This document shows positions 26,360-35,700 of a DNA stretch of 64,000 nt, piece after piece. Position numbers and translations under genes: made by a program. Where the stretch lies: assembly GCA_905215335.1 (NCBI GenBank), contig CAJMPQ010000003.1:124001-188000 (forward strand). Reading direction: 5' to 3'. The stretch's first letter is position 1, and the number at the start of each line of letters is the position of its first letter. Origin of the DNA: an uncultured bacterium. Lineage in GTDB: Bacteria > Cyanobacteriota > Vampirovibrionia > Gastranaerophilales > Gastranaerophilaceae. The notes under the pieces were generated by a model. It did not search any database. It was not told where the DNA came from and was given only the letters and a program-made list of their open reading frames with translations.

Positions 26360-27856
26360 TTAGTCTTTTTTCTTTAATGTAGGGAATGCGATTACATCAC
26401 GGATTGATGGAGAGTTAGTTAATAACATAATCAATCTATCAATACCTACACCTAAGCCACCCATTGGAGGTACACCATGTTCTAATGCACAAATGTAATC
26501 TTCATCAATTGGCATAGCTTCTTCATCACCAGCAGCTTTCGCAGCCATTTGAGCTTCAAATCTTGCTCTTTGATCGATTGGATCTGTTAATTCTGAGAAT
26601 GCATTACTGATTTCCCATCCATTAACTCTTGTTTCAAATCTTTCAGTTAATCTAGGATTATCTCTGTGAACTTTTGCTAATGGTGATATATCTCTAGGAT
26701 AATCATAAATATGAATTGGTTGAATTAAAGAACCTTCGATTTTTTCTTCGAATACTCTTTCAATTACTTGACCCCAATTATCACAATCGTCTGCATCTAC
26801 ATTCACAGATTTAGCTTTTTCTTTTGCTTCTTCTACAGTTTCAACTTTATTAAAATCAATACCTGTAGCTTCTTCAACTGCACCTAACATAGTTTTTCTA
26901 TCCCAAGGTGGAGTTAAATCGATTTCATTTTCTCCATATTGAATTTTTGTTGTACCTAAAACTTCTTGAGCAACATATGCTACTAAGTTTTCAGTCAATG
27001 TCATCATATCATTGTAATCAACGTAAGCTTGATATAATTCCATCATAGTAAATTCTGGATTATGGCGAGTATCTATACCTTCATTTCTGAAACTTCTGTT
27101 AATTTCAAAAATCTTTTCACTTACACCACCAACCATTAAACGTTTTAGATATAATTCTGGAGCTATTCTTAAGAACATATCCATATCTAATGTATTATGG
27201 TGAGTAATAAATGGTCTAGCATTTGCACCACCAGCTTGTGGATGAAGCATAGGTGTTTCTACTTCCATAAAACCTTTATTAATTAAGTATTCTCTTACTT
27301 TTTGAATAATTAAACTTCTTTTTTGGAATGTCTTTTTAACATCATCATTAACAATCATATCAACATATCTTTGACGATATTTAGTTTCCACATCGGTTAA
27401 ACCATGGAATTTTTCAGGTAATGGTAATAATGATTTTGATAATATTTTTAAAGACATAGCTTTTATTGTTAATTCACCACGAGGAGTTCTTCTAACAGAA
27501 CCATAAAAACCAACAATATCACCTATATCAATTGTTTTTAAAGTTTTCAAATCTTCTTCTGATAAATTTTCTTTGTGAGAGAATATTTGAATTTTACCTG
27601 AAGCATCAACAAGGTCGATAAACATACCAGTGTTTCTGTTAGCCATTACACGACCAGCAACATGATAACAATCTTCTAATTCTTCACCTGCAGCAAGATC
27701 TTTATACTTATCTTGTAAATCTTGTGCCATAATATCTTTTTCATATCCGTATGGATATGGGTTTAATCCACGTTCTCTCAAATTCTCCATTTTTTGAATT
27801 CTTACTTGACGAATTTGATTTTGAGATGAATTTGATTCTTGAGTTTTTTCTGTCAT
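26360..27856 (-). CDS. lysS: Lysyl-tRNA synthetase, class II
   Basis: Charges tRNA-Lys. 498 residues, normal length. An N-terminal OB-fold anticodon-binding domain (VAGRVMANRNTGMFIDL) is followed by the class II catalytic core: motif 1 around VRYLINKGFMEVETPML-type sequence, motif 2 FRNEGIDTRHNPEFTMMELY, and motif 3 GLGVGIDRLIMLL at the C-terminus. SD AAGGATC lies before the ATG, with an upstream region shared with the divergent ABC permease gene. A 20-residue Gln/Ser-rich tail precedes the OB fold. Confidence 0.97.
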   Translation of the reverse strand: MTEKTQESNSSQNQIRQVRIQKMENLRERGLNPYPYGYEKDIMAQDLQDKYKDLAAGEELEDCYHVAGRVMANRNTGMFIDLVDASGKIQIFSHKENLSEEDLKTLKTIDIGDIVGFYGSVRRTPRGELTIKAMSLKILSKSLLPLPEKFHGLTDVETKYRQRYVDMIVNDDVKKTFQKRSLIIQKVREYLINKGFMEVETPMLHPQAGGANARPFITHHNTLDMDMFLRIAPELYLKRLMVGGVSEKIFEINRSFRNEGIDTRHNPEFTMMELYQAYVDYNDMMTLTENLVAYVAQEVLGTTKIQYGENEIDLTPPWDRKTMLGAVEEATGIDFNKVETVEEAKEKAKSVNVDADDCDNWGQVIERVFEEKIEGSLIQPIHIYDYPRDISPLAKVHRDNPRLTERFETRVNGWEISNAFSELTDPIDQRARFEAQMAAKAAGDEEAMPIDEDYICALEHGVPPMGGLGVGIDRLIMLLTNSPSIRDVIAFPTLKKKD

Positions 27857-27972
27857 CTTTTTCGATCCTTCTTTTTATTACTAAAATTCGCAATAAAATT
27901 GTAGCACAAAAAGCATAAATATAAAATGATAACTTCCGCAAATTAAAGAATTTTTGCTTGACGAATTTAGGC

Positions 27973-27978
27973 TATAAT
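27973..27978 (+). promoter_or_regulatory. -10 element, near-leaderless start
   Basis: TATAAT in GGCTATAATGAG lies only 14 bases before the start codon of the ABC permease gene, so transcription would begin about 8 bases before ATG. No SD lies between. Confidence 0.5.
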
Positions 27979-27992
27979 GAGATAATCTGAAT

Positions 27993-28865
27993 ATGTTTAA
28001 GTATTATGGAAAAACTGCACCTTATTTATTTTTACTTCCTGCGGGAATTGTATTACTTATATTCTTTTTTATTCCGTTTTTCCAAACTATTGGCTTAAGT
28101 TTTTTAGATTATTCCAATAATATTTACCACGCAAAATTTGCGGGATTACAAAATTATATTGATATTTTGCATAATCCAATATTTTATAAAGTAATGATTA
28201 ACACTCTTATATATTTAATCGTTGCTGTACCTATTTTAGCAATATTACCGCTATTTCTGGCAGTACTAATCAATCAAAAAATTAAAGGAATAACTTTATA
28301 TAAAATATTAATTTATTTACCGGTAATTGTCTCAATTGTAGTTGCTGCAATTGCATTTAAATGGTTATACGCAGAGCAAGGTATTTTAAATTATTTATTA
28401 AATGTATTACACCTACATTCAATAGGTTGGTTAACAGACCCGAAATATTCAATTTATTCAGTAATCATCGTTACTATTTGGAAAGGAATTGGATATTATA
28501 TGATGATATATCTTGCAGCTTTAATGAGTGTTCCTAAAGAACTTTATGAAGCTTGTGATATTGATGGTGCCGGATTTTTTAGAAAACATTTAACTGTAAC
28601 TATTCCACATATTATGCCAACTATTGCTTTAGTTACTACAATCAGCTCAATTTCCGCTATGAAAATTTTTGCAGAAATTTATGTAATGACTAAAGGTGGT
28701 CCTTTAAATTCTACAAAAACTATCGTTTATTATATTTATGAAAAAGCTTTTGAAAATCTAGATTTAGGTTACGCTTCTGCTATGGCAGTTATACTATTAG
28801 TTATAGTTATGATATTTTCACTAATTAACATTTGTTGTTTTGAAAAAAACAAATACCAAATATAA
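27993..28865 (+). CDS. ABC transporter permease, MalF/UgpA type
   Basis: 290 residues, six hydrophobic helices, with the EAA-loop motif EACDIDGAGFFRKHLTVTIP at about 188-207, which contacts the ATPase. This is the first permease of a carbohydrate-type (CUT1) importer. It is translated in tandem with the second permease (9-base gap). No substrate-binding protein or ATPase is in the window, so the rest of the importer must be elsewhere. Translation begins without an SD close behind a -10 element. Substrate unknown; sugar or sugar-phosphate is usual. Confidence 0.92.
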   Translation: MFKYYGKTAPYLFLLPAGIVLLIFFFIPFFQTIGLSFLDYSNNIYHAKFAGLQNYIDILHNPIFYKVMINTLIYLIVAVPILAILPLFLAVLINQKIKGITLYKILIYLPVIVSIVVAAIAFKWLYAEQGILNYLLNVLHLHSIGWLTDPKYSIYSVIIVTIWKGIGYYMMIYLAALMSVPKELYEACDIDGAGFFRKHLTVTIPHIMPTIALVTTISSISAMKIFAEIYVMTKGGPLNSTKTIVYYIYEKAFENLDLGYASAMAVILLVIVMIFSLINICCFEKNKYQI

Positions 28866-28874
28866 GAGGATTTT

Positions 28875-29741
28875 ATGTCTTTAAAAAATAAACTTTTAAA
28901 ACTAATAAATATGAAAAATTTCTGGATACATTTTACACTTATACTTGTATCATTAATTTCAATATTTCCTTTTATTTGGTTATTATCAACATCATTAAAA
29001 GGCAACAGCGAAAATATATTTGCCTACCCGCCAACAATTATCCCAAAAGATTTTACATTCGCCAATTATGTCGGAGTATGGCATAAAGTTGATTTAATGA
29101 GATATTTTATAAACAGTATGATTGTTGCAGGTGGAACAGTCCTTTTAAACTTAATATTATCATCTTTAGCTGGATACCCACTTGCGAGAATGGAATTTAA
29201 AGGGAAAAAGATTGCATTTTTCTCAATCCTTGCAACTATTATGGTTCCATTCCAAGCAATTATGCTTCCTGTTTATTTAATTACTTTAAAATTACATTTG
29301 GTTGATACTGTAAATGACACTTTAGGATTTATCGGACTTATTATGCCGTTTGCAGTTAGTGCATTTGGTATATTTTTGATGAGACAAGCATTTTTAGCTA
29401 TTCCTAGAGAAATGGAAGAAGCTGCTATTGTTGATGGATGTAATGTTTTTCAAGTATTCTGGAAAGTTCTTTTACCTATGGTAAAACCATCACTTGCAGT
29501 TCTTGCAATTTTCACATTTATTGGATCTTGGGGAGAATTCTTATGGCCAAGTATTGTACTTACAAAAGAAGCTATGTATACACTCCCTGTTGGAGTTAAC
29601 AACTTACAAGGAATGTTTTCTTCAAACTGGCGATTTATAGCAGCTGGTTCAATCATTTCGACAATTCCAATCATTATATTCTTCCTAGCAATGCAAAAAT
29701 ATTTTATAGCTGGAGAAAATGAAGGTGCTGTAAAAGGATAA
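28875..29741 (+). CDS. ABC transporter permease, MalG/UgpE type
   Basis: 288 residues, six hydrophobic helices, EAA-loop motif EEAAIVDGCNVFQVFWKVLL at about 178-197. Second permease of the CUT1 importer and partner of the preceding gene. ATG follows AGAGGA. A terminator starts at the stop codon, so the two permeases form a complete bicistronic unit that lacks binding protein and ATPase. The C-terminal end (QKYFIAGENEGAVKG) matches the family. Confidence 0.93.
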   Translation: MSLKNKLLKLINMKNFWIHFTLILVSLISIFPFIWLLSTSLKGNSENIFAYPPTIIPKDFTFANYVGVWHKVDLMRYFINSMIVAGGTVLLNLILSSLAGYPLARMEFKGKKIAFFSILATIMVPFQAIMLPVYLITLKLHLVDTVNDTLGFIGLIMPFAVSAFGIFLMRQAFLAIPREMEEAAIVDGCNVFQVFWKVLLPMVKPSLAVLAIFTFIGSWGEFLWPSIVLTKEAMYTLPVGVNNLQGMFSSNWRFIAAGSIISTIPIIIFFLAMQKYFIAGENEGAVKG

Positions 29742-29770
29742 AAAGCTGTAGGTTTTACCTACAGCTTTTT
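29741..29770. terminator. Terminator after the permease pair
   Basis: AAAAGCTGTAGGT and ACCTACAGCTTTT form a 13-bp stem with a 3-base loop, followed by T's on the plus strand and flanked by A's on the other side. It ends the permeases and lies 18 bases from the stop of the convergent 2438-aa gene. Confidence 0.88.
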
Positions 29771-29787
29771 ACTATTAGTCTAAACTA

Positions 29788-32700
29788 TTAATCTAATGCA
29801 GTTTTATTATACTGATCTATAAAATATCTCTTAAATGTATTTGGTTGTAATCTTTGAGCAGCAATATCTAACTCACCATGAGGAATAGTTTTTAATCCTG
29901 CCTTAGATAATAATGCATTAAGCTCATTCATAAATAGTGAATTATTTATTTGTCCATAAGGTCTTGCATTAGCAGCATATTGGTAATGTTCTGCCAGTTT
30001 GCCTAGAATTTGATTTTGAGAAGCTCCACTATTTATAAGTTCTAATGCTTCCTTAGAGGTTCTATACATTTCCTTATAATAGAAAGATTTTAAAGATTTA
30101 GCATCTGGATATATATGGAAATATTCCACATAACCACTGCCAGGATTTACATCATATTTACACTCTGGTAAATATTTATCTGGTATACCATCTAATCTTA
30201 CTTTTATACTTTCACCAGGAGCTTTAGGAACTCTGTATGGATCTCCGTATTGCTTAGCTATATCTTCAACACCCATAGCTTGACGATATCTTGGACTATA
30301 CATAGAACCACGTTCGCGAATAACACCAGGATTTACAGGAATTCCACCTTGTCCAGCTTCATTATACCAAAAGTCATTGCCACTTTTACCTTTAGCTGAA
30401 ACTACGTGCATATCGTTCATTGTTTCAATATAACTATCTACGGATTTTGTATAATTACCAGATTCGATAGCGTCATTCAAATATTGACGGGCTTCTCTAG
30501 ATGTTTTTACGTATTTAGCATTTATTGGTTTGCCATTATTTCCAACATTTCGCACTAATTCATTTTCATTTATTACAGGTAAACCATCTGCTGCAACTTT
30601 ACCATTGTCAACAGGATGTTGTACCGGAGTTCTTTTTGCGGCAACACCATTCTGAGATTTTATTTGATTCATTTTATCAATAGCAGACTTTTTACCTTGG
30701 AATTCGACATCCCAATCATATTTATTTAAGAAATTTTGACAAACTTCATCTGGAAGGTCGCCCTTGAAGGCAAAACCTCTAAAATCTCCATCGCGCCATC
30801 CTTGACCATTATTTTTTTCCAAAATATATGTATAGCCATCTTTTTTAACAACTTGACATTCATAAGTTCTAGAAGAGCCTTCCGGTTTAACAGTTCTGGT
30901 TACATCTTTCTTCCAAGAAATAGGAATATCAAATTCACCTGATGCACCCATACGAGATTTTGCTAATAAGACATTTTCAAAATTGTATGTTTGTGGAACA
31001 TCATTTAATACAATATTAGGATTTGCTGAACCAACTGGTTGTTTGGCAGCAATAGTTGTACCATTTTTAGAGGTATCTTTTACGATAAATCCATTGTCTG
31101 TTTTTTCAATAGTCAAATGCTTTCTTGATACAGCTCTAGTGGAATCATTTATTTTAATATCGCCTTCTCGTCCAACAGTAATTATGTCACCTTTTTTCAT
31201 CTTACCCAACACTGATTGAACTTGAGGTGAATTCAAGTCTAAAGTTGTATTTGCTAAATTCAAACGTTCTGTTCCGTTTAACAATACACCTTCGTCTTTT
31301 GGTAAAGAAGTTCCAACCTTAGCATTGGTAAAATCTTTAATATTAGAAGACAAATTACTAGATAAACCATTTGAATACAATGCTTCATCATTTACTGTAA
31401 AGTATTTTTTTGCCTGACTATCAACATGTCCTGGAGTTATTGAAGAAGTTTTATTGTGCATAGCATCACAAATTACACTAGTTCCATCTTTAAACTGTAC
31501 AGTATTCCATGCATGTGGCCCCCCATCAACAGGTGAGTTGTAGAAGTTTCCACGTTGGAGTTCAACATTTAAACCAACTTCATCTCCAAGAACTTTGTAC
31601 AACAAACTTCTATGACGGCAAACTGCAACTGCAGGTTTTTCTGTAATAATATCACCTAACAAAACTTCTTTACCAACATGTACCTCATCCCATTTATCAC
31701 TTATTTTTGGACTTACATTGTCGCCTCCAGAAATTTTATGAATATATTTTTGTAAAAACAAAGCTTTTTCTTTTTCATCCATTTTAGCAGTTTTCTTTTG
31801 GACATCTTTTATTATTGCTTGAAGCTTTGCATCTTTATTCCTATCAACAAGAATAATTTCTCTTGTTGGTTCATTTATTGGCTGACCGTTGTTATCAAAC
31901 TTAACCCTGCGGCCACCATCTTTATAACCATCCATTACTCTTTCATCAGCACCTAGTTTATGTGAACGATTAAAACTTTGAGACTGCTCTACTGGAGAAT
32001 TATAAGATTTAGAATAATAACGAGAAGCTATTGGTTCTGCAGCATTTTTAGAAGACAAAACCTTTTCATCAATCATTGTTCTTAATTTTTTCATCAAACC
32101 TTGAATTTTTACTTTTACTGAAGCTGAAGCATTAGCAGCAATGGTTTTTAAATCTGCAAATAAAGTTTTACACTTAGCTACCATTGCAGCTTTATTACCC
32201 TTGAATGATGTAGATAATTTGTCTGTGATATCTGATATTCTTTGTTTACAATCTGCCCATAATTTTCTTTGAGCTGATGGAATTTCAGAATCAGATATAG
32301 ATTTAACATCAGCATCGATTGATTCTTTAGATACTTTCGGTGTTTCAACATTATCCTTTGGTTTCGCTGCTGGAGTTTCAACTTCAGAATTTGCTACAGA
32401 ATTCAATGATTTTTCTTTATTGGCAATAGCTTCTTTCAACTGTTTCTTTTGAACTGAAGTCATTTTCTTTCCAGCCAATAAACCTTTAAGTTCTTTTAAC
32501 TGTGCTTCATCTGTAATTGTTGAAATATAATCATTAACTTGTTTAATTTCAGCTTGATTTAAACCTTTACCAGTTCTTGCTTTATCATTCAACATTGAAA
32601 CCAAGTCATTATGAGTTTTTTGTTGTAATTGCTGATGTGCAGCCATAAAATCTACAGCATTACCATCTTGAGCTACAACTTCCGGAGCTCTATCTAATTC

Positions 32701-35700
32701 TATATGATGAGGATCTAGATATGTTTCTTGAGGTTTTTGATGTATATCTGCGCTTTCTGGCACTACAGATTGTTCTTGCACTGATGGTTTTTCAGATGCA
32801 ACAGGTCTTTCTGAAGCCAATTTACGTTGCACGGATACAAAATCATCAAAAGTACCACCCTCTGGAACTACTGTTTCCGGAGCTCTATCTAGTTGGATAT
32901 GATGAGGATCCACATATGTTTCTTGAGGTTTTACAACACCTTGAGGTTCTTCTGCTACAACTTTTGGTGCAGTTGATTTTGCTTGTAACACTTCAACTTT
33001 ATCTTGCATTGTTTTTAGCAGTTTTTTAGAAGCTTGCGAATTTCTCAAACATTTATTATTTTCAAATTTCTTAATTAAAGCTTGCAAGTCTTCTGCAGAA
33101 TCTGTACGGTCTACAAATGATTTGATTGTAGCAAATTCTTGTTCGTTCAAACCTCTAGAACCATTTATTGCAGCATCTGCAGCTGAATTTGTAGCAGCTA
33201 CATCAGCTTGTCTAGCTTTCATTTTTGCTAATTTTGCTTCTGCACTCTTCATTACATCTGCAGCTTGGTCTACACCTTGAACTTCATATTTATGCATATT
33301 ACCTTTTTCATCCACGCCAACACGTTTTTTCAAGGCATCCATAAAATTCTCAACATCTTCAACTGTATTTAAATTATTTGTTAAATGTTCTTTTAATACA
33401 GCTGCATCATGAGGTGGTAATGCACCTTTTTTACCAGCTAGAATATCAGAAGCATTTTGTTGAGCATTAGTATTTATTCTATCAACAAACTCTGAACCTC
33501 TTGTTACATTTGGAGCATCTGGAGAAACATGAAGTTCAACCATTCTATCTTCTATTCTTTTCAAGATTTCAGCTTTATTTCTTGTATCTGTACTCCAGCC
33601 TGAAACTTCTTTATGTAATCTTTCTATTGTTGAAGCATCTGCTGTTGATATATCAATATGTTCTTTTCCAATAGTAACAACGCCAAACTCGTCTTCAACC
33701 ATATGTTTTACGTCTCTACCTTGAGATCTAGATTGAGCTTGTAATTTATCTCCTTCTTGATGAATTTGAGCTCCGCGTTCAGGTGTTGCTCCAGGTAATT
33801 CTTCAGCTATTTCATTTTTAACTTGATTCATTTTACCTGCACCAAGTTTGCCTCCTGGCATTTTTGCACCATCACTAGTTGCTACATCTAAAGTTTTCTT
33901 TGGAGCAGTAGTACCTGATGGAGTATGAGATCCTTTTGCTAATTGTTTCAACGCAACTAAATTACCCGCTGCAGAGAATACTGCTTGGAATGTTACACCT
34001 TGAAGTGTAATTTCTCCAGTTTGCATATATTCAGCTCCAGCACCAACAGCTACATCACCTGCAGCTTGGCTTAACATACGGCCACCAGCTTGTACAAATG
34101 CTTTTGATGATTTAAATGCCATAGCAGCTTTTGTAACTTGACCACCGACAAATACTGTAGCTCCATCAATTGTAGCATTTTTCAAGATATTAGTAACTTC
34201 ACCATCTTTCAAACCTACATTTGAAGATGCTCTATCTGTTAAATCTGTAGCGGCTGAAAAGGCTGCTGTTCCTGCTGCTGCCACACCTAAAGCAACTAAA
34301 CCGGTACCACCAGTTACAACAGCTATAGCTATAGCTCCAACAGCTTTTATTGCTCCATTAACAACAGCTCCACCAACTTGTTGTGATGATATATAACTAT
34401 TTACTCTATTTACCAAATCTTTTTTATTACCAAATATAGATGATGTTGCACTTTGTAATTCACTTTCTAAAGTTGCTAAATCCTTACCACCTGTATATTC
34501 AGTAATTTGTTTTGAAATACCAGACTGAGTATCTTTGATTAGCTTTTGTAAATATTGAGTTTTTTGTGCCTCTGAAGCTTTTGAAAAGTCAATACCATCT
34601 TTTTGCATTGCTACTGCTAAACTTTGTTCTACAACAGTTTTACCATCTTGAACATCAGAACTTACATTTTGCATATAAGCGCCAAATTTATTTAACATAA
34701 CATCATAAGATTCTTTACCTTGCATACTTGAGGCAAATTCTTTGTTATATCCGTCTAATTGTAATGTTAAAGCTTGTGCATTTACAAAGTTTGATTGAAG
34801 TTTTCTATATCCTTGAGTCATTTCCGGAGAATACTCAACATCAAAAATTTCTTTAAATTTTGCTTTAAATGCTGCATCGCCGCCTTTGGCTCTTGCTGCA
34901 CTCAATTCTGCGATTGAATCTTCAAATTCTTTTAAGTCTGCTTTTACATTTTCATCTAAATTATCAGAACCAACGCACCATTTTAGACCTTCATACAAAT
35001 CTGCACACCAGCCATCTTCGTCTAATTGTTTTTGAAGTTTTGCTCGATTTTCATCTACATTTGCTTGCATGATATTTAATGTATCATCGATTGCATTATC
35101 TTTAGATGCTAAAACTTTTTCTGTATGAGTCATTGCTTCTGATACATGGATTGCTCCAACTACATTTTTAACCAATCCGTCTAATTTTTCAGTACTGCAA
35201 TATCCAATACCCATTGACCAATAAGATTCAAGCTCTTTTGTGCAATCGTCTAACATTTGTTTTGTTCTGTCATCTTTAACACCTGCAGTTTTAGCTCTTT
35301 CAATTAATGAATTCACAATTTTTGATACTGCATTACGTCTTGTTTCTAATGTATTACCAGTTTCATCCATTATAGCTTCCAATAAACTTTCATCAGGAGA
35401 AAGCTTATTGTAACCTTCAACTACGCCTAAAACATTATTCTTATTAACTTTTGCTAAAGCATCTTTAAATTCTTTTTCTGAAACACCTCCAGCATGTCCG
35501 TGAATTGCATTATGCATATTTTGGGCTAATGCGCTACCTGTCTTAGTTTCTTGTTTTTGCTTTTGAATTTGTTGGCCTCTTTCTCTAGCTATTTGACGAC
35601 CATTAATTCCATCTGCAACACCTTCTGAAACTGATACTTTTATCCTTTTGCCAATCAATTCACCATCTTTAACATTTGGATTAAGTTTTTTCAACTCATC

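Noticed and set aside
32721..33029. 102-aa plus-strand open frame opposite the giant gene
   Set aside because: It lies inside the 2438-aa minus-strand gene; the Gln/Leu-rich composition is that of an antisense shadow.
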